DNA of 64,000 bases from Flavobacteriaceae bacterium (lineage in GTDB: Bacteria > Bacteroidota > Bacteroidia > Flavobacteriales > Flavobacteriaceae), in contig JANTFW010000003.1 in the NCBI GenBank assembly GCA_024763245.1, positions 1 to 64,000 on the forward strand, written 5' to 3'. This document shows positions 19,361 through 29,786 of the stretch, piece by piece (position 1 is the first letter of the stretch; each line of letters starts with the position of its first letter). Below the pieces are notes generated by a model, which saw nothing but the letters and a program-made list of their open reading frames with translations, had not been told where the DNA came from and did no database searches. A program made the position numbers and the translations under genes.

Positions 19361-20443
19361 TCAGAAAAATTGCCGTAGTATTTTGGCTTTATTTTCTGTT
19401 TCTTCCCACTCTTCAAGAGGATTACTATCTTTGGTAATACCCCCACCCACATATATTTTGGCATAGGAATCAAACAATTGTAAACAGCGTAAATTGACAA
19501 ATAAGTTCGTTTCTGAAGCCATATTTAATTCTCCCAAATAACCGGTATAATACAATCTATCGTAGCCCTCATTTTCTACAATGAAATCCCTAGCTGTATT
19601 TCTTGGAGTACCACAAACAGCTGGTGTTGGATGCAGAACACGTAGTAAATCTTTTATACCAAAAGCGGAAGCTATTTGGGCCTTAATATCTGTTTGGATA
19701 TGGGCTAAATGCCCGGATTGAATGGTTTTGGGTTTAGAAATTGTTAAATCTTCGACCAAAGGTAATAATTGATCAACAATAAAGTCGGTTACCCACTTTT
19801 GCTCTTCAATTTCTTTAGGTCGCCAAGTAATCGAATCCGTAAAGGTTTGTGTGCCTGCCAGAGACATCGTATAAAACTCATCGCCCTTTAAGTATAATAA
19901 TCTTTCCGGAGTAGCCCCAAGCCATAAACCCACTTGAGGATGATACCAAATATTTACAAAAGCATTGGGATAGGACTGAATTAAATTTTCAAAAAGTGCT
20001 CCTACATTTAAGTCATTAAATGGATGTTCTAAAACTCTGGATAACACAATTTTATTAGCCTTACCCACTTGTATATATTCAACTGTTTCACGAACCAATT
20101 CACTATAGGACTGCTCATCATTAGAACTAATAGGCACTGTAGTGTGAGATCTGGCAATCTTTTCTACCCCTGACAGATCATAAACTTGATAATTACATTT
20201 TGATAATGGAAATAACAAATTTTTTCTATGTGAAGTATCAAAAGGAGAAACGATAAAACCGGATTCTAAAAAAGTGTTTGTTGTATAATGTTTAGAATCA
20301 TTTTGAATTAATGAAAATAGCTTGTCAGAATCACTTTTTTTATAAAAAACAAAGGGTCTTTTTGCGTCTAACAGAGGCTTAAGTAAAGCCTCCATATTTT
20401 TTAAGGGATGTATTTGCAAATTATTTGGATTTGGGTAGTACAA
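19361..20443 (-). CDS. menF: Isochorismate synthase
   Basis: Chorismate-binding signature (KIVLSRVLEHP, LWLGATPERLL, LHPTPAVCGTPR, GYLGELN, IYVGGGITKDSNPLEEWEETENK). Confidence 0.9.
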   Translation of the reverse strand: MYYPNPNNLQIHPLKNMEALLKPLLDAKRPFVFYKKSDSDKLFSLIQNDSKHYTTNTFLESGFIVSPFDTSHRKNLLFPLSKCNYQVYDLSGVEKIARSHTTVPISSNDEQSYSELVRETVEYIQVGKANKIVLSRVLEHPFNDLNVGALFENLIQSYPNAFVNIWYHPQVGLWLGATPERLLYLKGDEFYTMSLAGTQTFTDSITWRPKEIEEQKWVTDFIVDQLLPLVEDLTISKPKTIQSGHLAHIQTDIKAQIASAFGIKDLLRVLHPTPAVCGTPRNTARDFIVENEGYDRLYYTGYLGELNMASETNLFVNLRCLQLFDSYAKIYVGGGITKDSNPLEEWEETENKAKILRQFF

Positions 20444-20840
20444 TATTAGTTAATTTACACAAAGTAACCAAATTATTTTGTGCATCAACGATTCGTATTT
20501 CCCATAAATGTGTTGTTCTGCCTTTATGAATGACTCGAGCCGTTGCCGTTACCAAACCACTACGAACACTTTTTAAATGATTCGCAGACATCTCTAAACC
20601 CCTAATTTCATATTGGTCACCATCAATAAGAAAATGAGATGCTGTACTGGCGACACTCTCGGCTAATGCCAAACTGGCTCCGCCATGTAATAAGCCCAAA
20701 GGCTGATGTACTCTTGAATTTACCGGCATGGTGGCTACCAAAAAGCCCTCACCTACCTCTGTATATTTAATATCTAGAGTTTCCATCAGTGTATTGGGTA
20801 TGATACTATTCAGTAATTCTAATTTTTTTTTATCATCCAT
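20421..20840 (-). CDS. PaaI-type hotdog thioesterase, candidate DHNA-CoA thioesterase
   Basis: HQPLGLLHGGASLALAESVAS; directly upstream of the isochorismate synthase gene. Confidence 0.88.
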   Translation of the reverse strand: MDDKKKLELLNSIIPNTLMETLDIKYTEVGEGFLVATMPVNSRVHQPLGLLHGGASLALAESVASTASHFLIDGDQYEIRGLEMSANHLKSVRSGLVTATARVIHKGRTTHLWEIRIVDAQNNLVTLCKLTNIVLPKSK

Positions 20841-20938
20841 ATTTTTATAGAATTTGAAGTAAAAGTAAGTAAATATAATAAAATCGGATACGGTAAAATG
20901 TGTTAACTTTGTCCATCATTTGATAAAATACAGTTTTT

Positions 20939-21448
20939 ATGGTTTATACGCTACGATGTATATTGGATACAGAAGAAGATGTTATTCGGGATATTATCCT
21001 AAAAGAAAGTCTCAGTTTGTACGATTTACACCTTGCAATTGTAAAGTTTTTTCATTTACCACCAGGTGAAATGGCCTCTTTTTACAGAACCAATGATGAT
21101 TGGGAGCAAGGAGAAGAAATTCCACTTATTGATATGAATGATGGAGGCCCTAGTCATGAAATGAAAAATCATAGTCTTTCATCTATTTTTAACAAAGAAC
21201 AAGATAAGTTATTGTACATCTATGATTTTTTTAAAATGTGGACCTTTTTTATTAGCCTAAATAAGGTGAAAGATAATACAATGCCACAGGAAGTTTCCTT
21301 GGGATTTAGCCTAGGTATCTTACCTGAAAAAGCTCCCGCTAAGAATTTTATCAGCGATAATACCTTTACGGACGATTTTGACGATCCGTTTTCTACAGAA
21401 TTTGATGATTCTATCGATAATGACGAAGATTTTGATAATTATTATTAA
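20939..21448 (+). CDS. Plasmid pRiA4b ORF-3-like family protein
   Basis: YTLRCILDTEEDVIRDIILKESLSLYDLHLAIVKFF...LLYIYDFFKMWTFFISL. Confidence 0.75.
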   Translation: MVYTLRCILDTEEDVIRDIILKESLSLYDLHLAIVKFFHLPPGEMASFYRTNDDWEQGEEIPLIDMNDGGPSHEMKNHSLSSIFNKEQDKLLYIYDFFKMWTFFISLNKVKDNTMPQEVSLGFSLGILPEKAPAKNFISDNTFTDDFDDPFSTEFDDSIDNDEDFDNYY

Positions 21449-21487
21449 CTTGCCATTATCAATACACTATAGCTAAAAACCACACTG

Positions 21488-23104
21488 ATGAAATCCTTCT
21501 TTCTACTAATCTTAATCAGTTTATCCAGCCTTATGTTTGGGCAAACTGAAGATGCGTGGGTTTATTTTAACGATAAACCTAATGCTGCTACCTATCTTGC
21601 CAATCCTTTAACTATGCTTTCTCAAAGAGCTATAGATAGACGTATTGCACAAGGAATCCCATTTGATGATAAAGATGTACCACTCTATCCATCTTATGTA
21701 AATCAGATTAGTGATGCTACAGGAATTAGTATTGTTGCCAAATCTAAATGGCTAAATAGTGTACACGTACAAGGAACAGTTGATGCTATAAATGCCTTGA
21801 GTAGTTTTAATTTTGTATCGTCTATTACATTTGCAAATACGGCTTTAAACAACAGATTAGTTGACTCAGAAGCTCTTGAAAATACACATCATAACAAGTT
21901 AGAAATAACAACAGACTTTAATTACGGACAAGCATCCAATCAAATTGAAATGCTTGGTGGTGATTTTTTACATCAAAATAGCTTTACCGGAGAAGGGATG
22001 CAAATTGCCATTATTGATGCCGGTTTTAGCAATGTAAATACCATGGGTGCATTTGATAGAATTCGTACTAATAATCAAATATTAGGCACCTATAATTTTG
22101 TTGACCGTATCGAAGATGTCTATGGCTACCACTATCACGGCACAATGGTTTTAAGCACTATGGCAGGTTATGTAGAAAATGAATTTGTAGGAACAGCTCC
22201 CGATGCCTCTTACTATTTATTCATTTCTGAAGATGTAAATCAGGAGCATCCTATTGAAGAAAGTTTATGGGTTGAAGCAGCAGAACGGGCTGATAGTTTA
22301 GGGGTTGACCTTATTAATACATCTTTAGGATATACCACGTTTGATCGCGCTGAGTATAATCATACCTATTCGCAATTAGATGGAAACACTACCTATATAA
22401 GCCGTGGAGCAAATATTGCTTTTAGTCGTGGAATACTAGTTGTTAATGCAGCCGGAAACTCCGGGAGCAGTAGTTGGCATTATATTGGTGCCCCGGCAGA
22501 TGCTCATGACATACTGAGTATTGGCGCCGTAAATGCTGACGAAACCATAGCCGGATTTAGTTCTTACGGCCCTACAGCAGATGGTATTATAAAACCCGAT
22601 GTGTGTGCACAGGGTGGTAGTGCAGCCGTTATCAATACTTCTAATACTATTATCAATGCTAATGGCACTTCTTTTGCTTCCCCTATTTTATGCGGTTTAG
22701 CCGCTTGCTTTTGGCAAGCTTTTCCGGACAAAACAAACTTTGAAATTGCACAAGCCATTAGAGAGTCGGCTCATTTATACAACTCTCCGGATGATCATTT
22801 TGGTTATGGTATCCCGGACTTTGAATCGGCATATACCGTTTTATCCAATGAAGATCATTTAGTAGATGAGATTGTTTTATATCCAAATCCCATAGGTCAA
22901 GGGGAGAATCTTCTTATTAAAACTCCATCGAACGAATCCATTACACAAGTAATTCTCACGGATCTTCTCGGTAAAACCATAACAAATAGTACTGGTAGTA
23001 CGCTAACTCATATTTTTAGAATCCCTAGGGTTGATAGTGGTATGTACCTTATGCAAATTAGTACAGACAGTACAAAAATTACACAAAAAATACTTATTAA
23101 ATAG
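21488..23104 (+). CDS. S8-family subtilisin-like protease with T9SS C-terminal sorting domain
   Basis: IAIIDAGFSN (Asp), HYHGTMVLSTMAG (His), GTSFASPILCGLAA (Ser); C-terminus IVLYPNPIGQGENL...GMYLMQISTDSTKITQKILIK. Confidence 0.95.
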   Translation: MKSFFLLILISLSSLMFGQTEDAWVYFNDKPNAATYLANPLTMLSQRAIDRRIAQGIPFDDKDVPLYPSYVNQISDATGISIVAKSKWLNSVHVQGTVDAINALSSFNFVSSITFANTALNNRLVDSEALENTHHNKLEITTDFNYGQASNQIEMLGGDFLHQNSFTGEGMQIAIIDAGFSNVNTMGAFDRIRTNNQILGTYNFVDRIEDVYGYHYHGTMVLSTMAGYVENEFVGTAPDASYYLFISEDVNQEHPIEESLWVEAAERADSLGVDLINTSLGYTTFDRAEYNHTYSQLDGNTTYISRGANIAFSRGILVVNAAGNSGSSSWHYIGAPADAHDILSIGAVNADETIAGFSSYGPTADGIIKPDVCAQGGSAAVINTSNTIINANGTSFASPILCGLAACFWQAFPDKTNFEIAQAIRESAHLYNSPDDHFGYGIPDFESAYTVLSNEDHLVDEIVLYPNPIGQGENLLIKTPSNESITQVILTDLLGKTITNSTGSTLTHIFRIPRVDSGMYLMQISTDSTKITQKILIK

Positions 23105-23113
23105 CGGTTATAA

Positions 23114-24046
23114 ATGAAGACTAGCATTACCGAATTATTTGCTATTAAATATCCTATTGTTCAAGGAGGAATGATATGGGTTAGTGGCTATAAACTAGCT
23201 AGCGCTGTAAGTAATGCAGGAGGTTTAGGATTAATAGGCGCCGGTTCTATGTACCCTGACGTATTACGAACTCATATACAAAAAGCAAAAAAAAACACAG
23301 ATAAACCCTTTGGTGTTAATGTACCACTTCTCTACCCTAATGTAGAAGAAATCATACAGATTATTGTAGAAGAAAAAGTTAAGATTGTCTTTACATCTGC
23401 CGGAAACCCCAAAACGTGGACTTCTTATTTAAAAGAGCATAATATTACAGTAGTTCACGTTGTAAGTAGTGTGAAATTTGCACGTAAAGCACAAGAGGCC
23501 GGAGTAGACGCCATAGTTGCCGAAGGTTTTGAGGCTGGAGGACATAATGGTCGCGAAGAAAGCACTACTTTTACGCTAATCCCTATGGTAAAAGAACAAA
23601 TTGATATTCCTTTAATAGCAGCTGGAGGTATTGCATCAGGAAGAGGTATGTTAGCGGCCTTGGTATTGGGAGCCGATGGAATTCAAATGGGTAGTCGTTT
23701 TGTAGCAAGCGATGAAGCTTCGGCTCATCTTAATTTTAAACAAGCGGTAGTTCAAACACAGGATGGTGACACACAAGTTACCCTAAAAGAATTAGCTCCT
23801 GTACGACTCATCAAGAATGAGTTTTATCATAAGCTTCAGGATTATTATCAAACCCATCCAAGCAAAGAGCAATTGAAAACCTTTTTAGGTAGAGCACGTG
23901 CCAAAAAAGGTATGTTCGAAGGCGATTTAAAAGAAGGTGAACTCGAAATTGGTCAAATTGCCGGATTAATTCATACTATTAAACCCGTTAAAGATATAAT
24001 AGAGACCATAATTAAAGAGTATGAACAGATAAAAACAAGTCTGTAA
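23114..24046 (+). CDS. Nitronate monooxygenase-like FMN protein
   Basis: YPIVQGGMIWVSG, GFEAGGHNGREE, AAGGIASGRGMLAALVLGADGIQMGSRF. Confidence 0.9.
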   Translation: MKTSITELFAIKYPIVQGGMIWVSGYKLASAVSNAGGLGLIGAGSMYPDVLRTHIQKAKKNTDKPFGVNVPLLYPNVEEIIQIIVEEKVKIVFTSAGNPKTWTSYLKEHNITVVHVVSSVKFARKAQEAGVDAIVAEGFEAGGHNGREESTTFTLIPMVKEQIDIPLIAAGGIASGRGMLAALVLGADGIQMGSRFVASDEASAHLNFKQAVVQTQDGDTQVTLKELAPVRLIKNEFYHKLQDYYQTHPSKEQLKTFLGRARAKKGMFEGDLKEGELEIGQIAGLIHTIKPVKDIIETIIKEYEQIKTSL

Positions 24047-24052
24047 TTTTTG

Positions 24053-24976
24053 CTAATCTTTAATGGCTATTTTAATAAAATACTCTTTTCGTGTTTTATT
24101 ATTTAATTCTCGTTCCCGTAACCAAGGATTTAAATTTTTTAACTCTTTATAGGTAATATCAAATGATTTTGCAAATCTTGTGATGTTAGTTATGGCCGTA
24201 TCTACACGAACCTGATAGCTATCCACCGGATGGTATAAATCTTCTACTTCAAAGCTAAAGCCATATTTCTTGGGGTGTGTAAGAATTTCTTTTACCACGA
24301 CAATACGGGGTACATAGCGTGCCGTTTCATCATTTAACAATAAATCGTAATAATTAGTAACTTGTTGTTGTTCTAATCGATCTGAAATACGCTTATTTCC
24401 TGCATTATATGCAGCCGCAGCCAAGGTCCAACTGCCAAATTTTTCTTTAGATGCCAAGACATATTGGCAAGCCACTTCTGTTGATTTTTCTAGATTATAG
24501 CGTTCGTCTACATTATCATTAATCTCCAATCCGTATTCCTTTCCGGTTGCCTTCATAATTTGCCAAAACCCTTTTGCACCGGATGGTGAGGTTACATTTT
24601 GTAATCCACTCTCTATTAAGGCCAAATATTTAAAATCGTCAGGAACACCGTTTCGTGCTAGAATAGGCTCTATGATTGGAAAATATTTATAGGCTCTTTT
24701 AAACATCAATAGGCCATTAGATTGCCAATAGGTATTTACCAATAACTCTCTATCAATACGTTCGTAAACTTCCGAATCGTTAAGAGGAACCGTTTCTTTA
24801 CAAAACATCATTTTATCGGGAATAGCTAAGGCTTTTATCTCATAATGCTCAGCGGTACTTTTGGTATTAGGGTCTGTATTGTTTGTTGGCGTGTTGCTAT
24901 TTTCAACCGCATTAATTAACATACCGCTAATACCCAATACTCCAAGGATAATTACAATTCTATAGGCTTTATTCAT
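24053..24976 (-). CDS. Lytic transglycosylase, MltD-like
   Basis: LALIESGLQNVTSPSGAKGFWQIMKATGKEYGL...AAAAYNAGNKRI. Confidence 0.9.
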   Translation of the reverse strand: MNKAYRIVIILGVLGISGMLINAVENSNTPTNNTDPNTKSTAEHYEIKALAIPDKMMFCKETVPLNDSEVYERIDRELLVNTYWQSNGLLMFKRAYKYFPIIEPILARNGVPDDFKYLALIESGLQNVTSPSGAKGFWQIMKATGKEYGLEINDNVDERYNLEKSTEVACQYVLASKEKFGSWTLAAAAYNAGNKRISDRLEQQQVTNYYDLLLNDETARYVPRIVVVKEILTHPKKYGFSFEVEDLYHPVDSYQVRVDTAITNITRFAKSFDITYKELKNLNPWLRERELNNKTRKEYFIKIAIKD

Positions 24977-24994
24977 AACATAAGGTTTTACGGA

Positions 24995-25534
24995 TTAAAA
25001 TGGTGAGTTAAAGGTAGCAAAAAAATTGGCAACAGCATCTTTTTCGGAAAGCAAGGGTTGCGGTATTCCCCAATCAATAGCTAAAGTTTTATCATTCCAC
25101 CGCAAAGAATCTTCTGAATCGGCATGGTAATACTGGGAACATTTATACGATACAACAGTGTTATCTTCTTTACTTAAAAAACCGTGTGCAAATCCTTTTG
25201 GAATAAAAAATTGTAGGGCATTTGTAGCACTAAGCACCAATTTATAATGCTGACCATAAGTAGGTGAGTCTTTTCGTAAATCTATAGCAACGTCCAGAAT
25301 ACTCCCTCTGACTACTCGAACCAATTTATCTTGAGCAAAAGGTGGATTTTGAAAATGTAAACCTCTTAAAGTATCTTTTTTTGAAAGAGACTCATTGTCT
25401 TGAACAAAGTCAACGCCCAAAGCAGCATACCATTGCTTATGTTTATAGGTTTCCATAAAGTAACCTCTATCATCCTGATATACGTGGGGTTGTATAATGA
25501 GTAAACCCTCTAGGGGTGTTTTTTTAATTTGCAT
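24995..25534 (-). CDS. rfbC: dTDP-4-dehydrorhamnose 3,5-epimerase
   Basis: DDRGYFMETYKHKQW, DTLRGLHFQNPP, LDVAIDLRKDSPTYGQ, FIPKGFAHGFL. Confidence 0.95.
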   Translation of the reverse strand: MQIKKTPLEGLLIIQPHVYQDDRGYFMETYKHKQWYAALGVDFVQDNESLSKKDTLRGLHFQNPPFAQDKLVRVVRGSILDVAIDLRKDSPTYGQHYKLVLSATNALQFFIPKGFAHGFLSKEDNTVVSYKCSQYYHADSEDSLRWNDKTLAIDWGIPQPLLSEKDAVANFFATFNSPF

Positions 25535-25543
25535 ATAAATTAT

Positions 25544-26206
25544 TTACAATAAATGTTCCTGCAAGATAGTATTTATTCTCTTAGCTTTATCTAAAATCAT
25601 AATATGAGTTCCTCCTTCAACAAGAATAGCATCCTTAATATTTTCTATAGGAAAAATCAAATCTTTTGTGCCGTGAATATGTAGAATTTCAGGATCCGGA
25701 GTTTCTTGTTTCCAATTAACTATGGCATTGATAGCCCAAGGCAAATACAATTCATCACGCATACTTAAATACTTTTTATACAAGCTTATTCTACGCTTAA
25801 TCATGGCGCTAAAAGCGAACTTTTCATATTTTTCAATATTAGAAAAGGCCTTGGTCGGTAATATTTTATGTAGCTTCGTCTTTTGGGCAAGACGCATACG
25901 CAAAGGCATCTCATGTTTCGTTTTAACACTTGAAATGATAATCGTTTGCAGAGGACTAAGCCACTTTTTCATTTCCTGAACCATTACACCTCCAAAAGAA
26001 ACCCCTATTAATATCACATGAGTATGCTGTACCAAATGGCTCATTCGTTGTGTATAACTCTCTAATGATTCTGACTTAGAAAGAGGAACCAACCATTCTA
26101 AGAAATGAAGTTCAAACCGGTCTTTAGGTAATTGTATATACTCAAAAATGGCAGAACTTGCCGCTAAGCCCGGAACAAAATAAATATGTATTTTTTCTTT
26201 ACTCAT
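25544..26206 (-). CDS. Alpha/beta hydrolase
   Basis: HVILIGVSFGGVMVQEM nucleophile elbow and ILHIHGTKDLIFP. Confidence 0.8.
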   Translation of the reverse strand: MSKEKIHIYFVPGLAASSAIFEYIQLPKDRFELHFLEWLVPLSKSESLESYTQRMSHLVQHTHVILIGVSFGGVMVQEMKKWLSPLQTIIISSVKTKHEMPLRMRLAQKTKLHKILPTKAFSNIEKYEKFAFSAMIKRRISLYKKYLSMRDELYLPWAINAIVNWKQETPDPEILHIHGTKDLIFPIENIKDAILVEGGTHIMILDKAKRINTILQEHLL

Positions 26207-26215
26207 AAAACAAAG

Positions 26216-27535
26216 CTACGTCATCCAATTAAAAAGGACAACTCCATCTTCATCAATTTTTGTTAAAATTACCGTATGTAGTGTATTGATTAAATTTGGA
26301 TTAAAAGGAGTTTTCACTTTGACATAGTTTTCTGTAAACCCATACATAAAACCCTCTTTATTTTCTGACTCGAACAATACGGATTTTTCTTTACCCAGCT
26401 GACTTTCATAAAAAGCTCTTCTTTTTTTTACAGACAACCCACGTAACATTTTACTTCTTTTATGTCGAATAGGCATGGTAACACTATCTTTCATTTTATC
26501 CGCTTCGGTATTGGGTCGTTCCGAATAGGTAAAAACATGCAGGTAGGAAATATCCAAGGTGTTTAGGTAATTGTATGTTTCTAGAAATAATTCATCGGTT
26601 TCTCCAGGATAACCGACAATAACATCTACACCAATACAAGCATCCGGTAAGAGCGTCTTAATTTTAGTTACCCTATCTGTATAGAGTTCTCGAGTATAAC
26701 GCCTTTTCATACTCTTTAGCAATGTATTACTTCCGGATTGAAGTGGAATATGGAAATGCGGCACAAAACGTTTTGAATTTGCCACAAACTCAATGGTATT
26801 ATTTTTTAGTAAATTCGGTTCAATAGAAGATATGCGTACTCGTTCTAGTCCCTCGATATTTTCCAAATTAACCACCAAATCATAAAATGTATGTTGATGA
26901 TTTTTATCACCCAATTCTCCTTTGCCATAGTCCCCTATATTTACTCCGGTTATAACAATCTCTTTAACTCCTCTTGCAACAATCTCTTTTGCATTGGCTA
27001 AAATATTCTCTAAAGTATCACTACGGGAAATACCTCTAGCCATAGGAATGGTACAATATGTACATTTATAATCGCAACCATCTTGCACTTTTAAGAAAGC
27101 CCTTGTTCTATCGCCTATGGAGTAGGCACTATTATACGAATCTACCTCTTCAATTGCACAGGAATGAACAGCAGCTATCTCATTTTTTTGTAAAGAGTGA
27201 ATATAATCTGTGATTTTAAATTTTTCGTTTGCTCCTAAAACCAAATCAACATTATCAACTCGTGCCAATTCTTCGGGTTTTAATTGGGCATAACATCCTA
27301 TGGCAATGATAAAAGCCTTTGGGTTATTTTTATAGGCAGTTCTAACAATATTTTTAAATCGTTTGTCGGCATTATCTGTAACGGAGCAGGTATTAATAAC
27401 ATAAATATCGGCGGCTTCATCAAAGCCTAAGCGTTGAAAACCCTTAGATTCAAAAGTGCGGGCAATGGTAGAAGTTTCTGAAAAATTTAATTTACACCCT
27501 AAGGTATAAAAAGCAACAGTATTAGTAATGCTCAT
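26216..27535 (-). CDS. mtaB: tRNA (t6A37) methylthiotransferase MtaB-like
   Basis: TLGCKLNFSE, VINTCSVTDNADKRFKN, DGCDYKCTYCTIPMARG radical SAM motif. Confidence 0.93.
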   Translation of the reverse strand: MSITNTVAFYTLGCKLNFSETSTIARTFESKGFQRLGFDEAADIYVINTCSVTDNADKRFKNIVRTAYKNNPKAFIIAIGCYAQLKPEELARVDNVDLVLGANEKFKITDYIHSLQKNEIAAVHSCAIEEVDSYNSAYSIGDRTRAFLKVQDGCDYKCTYCTIPMARGISRSDTLENILANAKEIVARGVKEIVITGVNIGDYGKGELGDKNHQHTFYDLVVNLENIEGLERVRISSIEPNLLKNNTIEFVANSKRFVPHFHIPLQSGSNTLLKSMKRRYTRELYTDRVTKIKTLLPDACIGVDVIVGYPGETDELFLETYNYLNTLDISYLHVFTYSERPNTEADKMKDSVTMPIRHKRSKMLRGLSVKKRRAFYESQLGKEKSVLFESENKEGFMYGFTENYVKVKTPFNPNLINTLHTVILTKIDEDGVVLFNWMT

Positions 27536-27617
27536 GGTAGTTTTTAATAAGATGCAAAGATAAGTCTAATTAATAGCAAAAAGCAAATTGTAAATTGTAA
27601 ATCCTGGGTACCGTTAT

Positions 27618-28154
27618 TTATTCAAAAAAACTAAAAATACTCCCACCGTATTTTCTTGCTTGTATAAAGTTTGGGCTATTTGATAAATCCGTTTTAGAAG
27701 AATGTTCTATGATTAACAAGCCCTTATCTTCAGTTAACAGTTTTCTTTCAAAAGACAATTGAATAATTTTTTCGAATTTTTCTTGTGCTAAATCATAAGG
27801 AGGATCGGCAAATATAAGATCAAATTTTTGTGATACGTGTTTTAAATACTGAAACACATCCGACTTCACCACGTTTATATCAAAATCCAGTTCCCGATTC
27901 ATTCTAGAAATATATTTTATACAAGCATAATGTACATCTACTGCCGTAATATGGGGAACCCCACGCGAAGCAAATTCAAACGCAATATTACCTGTTCCGG
28001 AGAACAAGTCTAAAACGGTCAAATGTTCGTAATAGTAGGTATTCGTAAGTATGTTAAACAAGGCTTCTTTTTGCATATCTGCCGTAGGTCTAACCGGCAA
28101 ATTCTTTGGAGCAAGCAAACGTTTGCCTTTATATTTACCTGAAATGATACGCAT
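27618..28154 (-). CDS. rsmD: 16S rRNA (guanine966-N2)-methyltransferase
   Basis: MRIISGKYKGKRL, VRPTADMQKEALFNIL, VLDLFSGTGNIAFE, FADPPYD. Confidence 0.95.
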   Translation of the reverse strand: MRIISGKYKGKRLLAPKNLPVRPTADMQKEALFNILTNTYYYEHLTVLDLFSGTGNIAFEFASRGVPHITAVDVHYACIKYISRMNRELDFDINVVKSDVFQYLKHVSQKFDLIFADPPYDLAQEKFEKIIQLSFERKLLTEDKGLLIIEHSSKTDLSNSPNFIQARKYGGSIFSFFE

Positions 28155-29015
28155 TTAGAATTGGTTCAACAATTCAAAAAAATGGTGTTTTTCAACATGG
28201 GGATTCATTTCATAAAATTCTTCGGAAAGACTAAAATTAGTAACCTTTAAAAAGTTAATATACCGAACATACTTATAGGTTATATCAAACAAGGGTGATT
28301 GTTTATCTATGGCACCTAAGAAAGTAATTTTTTGTGTCTCGGGATCTAAAAAGAGTTGTTCCATTGTAAAAAGAATATAATATAAAAAATCTTCTTTGGT
28401 ATAATACAAGAAACTGTTATGAAATTGTAATTTATTATCTTCGATAAAAACAATCTCAAAACTATGCCTAGCTACATTAATAAAAAACAATTTTCCTGAC
28501 TCTTCTTTATAATACTTTAGCAGACTATTTACCAAGATACTTGACGAATGGAGAAAATCAAACTTGCCATATTTTTCGGTCAAAAAATGGTTGATATTAT
28601 CAAAAGGAATGTACACATTATTTGTTTCGTTCTCTTGTAAGGCATCAATAGCAATAGCATCTGATTCGAGGACTTTTACGGTATATTTTAAAAAATCTTT
28701 ACCGTTTTCTTCATCATAAATTTCTTGAGGAACTATCGTTGATAAATTATTCTTATGTGAAACATTTACAGAATCAAATTTATTTGACAAAACAGGTTCC
28801 GTTTTGTACACCTCTTTTACAGCATCAAGCAATTGCTCTGGGGTTTGTGCTCTATTTGTAAATTGATACTTGGTCAAGAGCACCACATCGACCAAATCCT
28901 TATCAAAAACACAATAAGTAAATCCATCCAATGTTACTTGGATGGACAAATGACTTTTCTCAAAATTTTGTAGATCGGAGAGACTATTCTGTATCTGAAT
29001 CTTCTTTTGTATCAT
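28155..29015 (-). CDS. DUF3822-like protein
   Basis: Position directly upstream of rsmD and overall composition (VYIPFDNINHFL...SFEIVFIEDNKLQFHNSFLYYTKEDFLYYILF); start moved to internal ATG (MIQKKIQ). Confidence 0.7.
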   Translation of the reverse strand: MIQKKIQIQNSLSDLQNFEKSHLSIQVTLDGFTYCVFDKDLVDVVLLTKYQFTNRAQTPEQLLDAVKEVYKTEPVLSNKFDSVNVSHKNNLSTIVPQEIYDEENGKDFLKYTVKVLESDAIAIDALQENETNNVYIPFDNINHFLTEKYGKFDFLHSSSILVNSLLKYYKEESGKLFFINVARHSFEIVFIEDNKLQFHNSFLYYTKEDFLYYILFTMEQLFLDPETQKITFLGAIDKQSPLFDITYKYVRYINFLKVTNFSLSEEFYEMNPHVEKHHFFELLNQF

Positions 29016-29718
29016 AGGTTGGGGGCCAGTTACCACTATCTTTTACATCGTCTAATGTACCAACAGAAATAAATTCACCTCTTACTTGGTCCACAGCATA
29101 TTGATTAACTTCTTGATCAATTAAATCCTTATCCATTCCTTTCAGCACCTCTCTTTTAGGAACTTTAACTTCAAAAACAGGTGTTTTAATTTCGGAAGTC
29201 CCTTTTACCACATAGCCTGTCTCAATATCAAAATTAACATCAGTACCGGGTACTTTAGCCATATCTTTATAGTCTTTATCTTTAAAAGATTCTATAACCT
29301 TAGTAAATCCAATAGTATCTACTACTTTAAATTCCACTTCTTTTTCTACCCCTCTTTCTATCACTTTTTTTGATTTTTCATATGTACGAACAATCGGAAA
29401 ACTATCGGTTTCTATAAAATGAATTAGTGTGTTAAAATCTTTGGTGTAATCTCCTTTTACTTTTTTGTAAGCAATTTCAGATTCACGGATGATCTTTAAT
29501 CTATCTATTACCTTAGCATAGCGTTTTTTCTTTTCCTGATGGAATTTTATGTTACCCATTACCCCATCGTATATTTTGTAAGCTAACAATACGGAAAGCG
29601 CTATCAAAATTAAAGAGATAATCCAATGAAACTTTTTTGGAACATAATCGACAATCAATTTTGCCAAGAATGGGAAAGCAACAATTAAAACAACGACTAT
29701 AAGTATAAATTTGATCAT
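28984..29718 (-). CDS. Membrane-anchored protein of unknown function
   Basis: Long ORF with N-terminal hydrophobic segments; overlaps the start of the next gene. Confidence 0.75.
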   Translation of the reverse strand: MIKFILIVVVLIVAFPFLAKLIVDYVPKKFHWIISLILIALSVLLAYKIYDGVMGNIKFHQEKKKRYAKVIDRLKIIRESEIAYKKVKGDYTKDFNTLIHFIETDSFPIVRTYEKSKKVIERGVEKEVEFKVVDTIGFTKVIESFKDKDYKDMAKVPGTDVNFDIETGYVVKGTSEIKTPVFEVKVPKREVLKGMDKDLIDQEVNQYAVDQVRGEFISVGTLDDVKDSGNWPPTYDTKEDSDTE

Positions 29719-29786
29719 GATATTATAAAATTATATGTATTTGTTATCTCGCAAATTTAATAAAAATATTTACATACAAAAGTAAT

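Noticed and set aside
20939-21448. pRiA4b ORF-3-like gene as evidence of a plasmid or transposon insertion
   Set aside because: The family is named after a plasmid ORF but is common as a chromosomal gene; no flanking mobile features seen.
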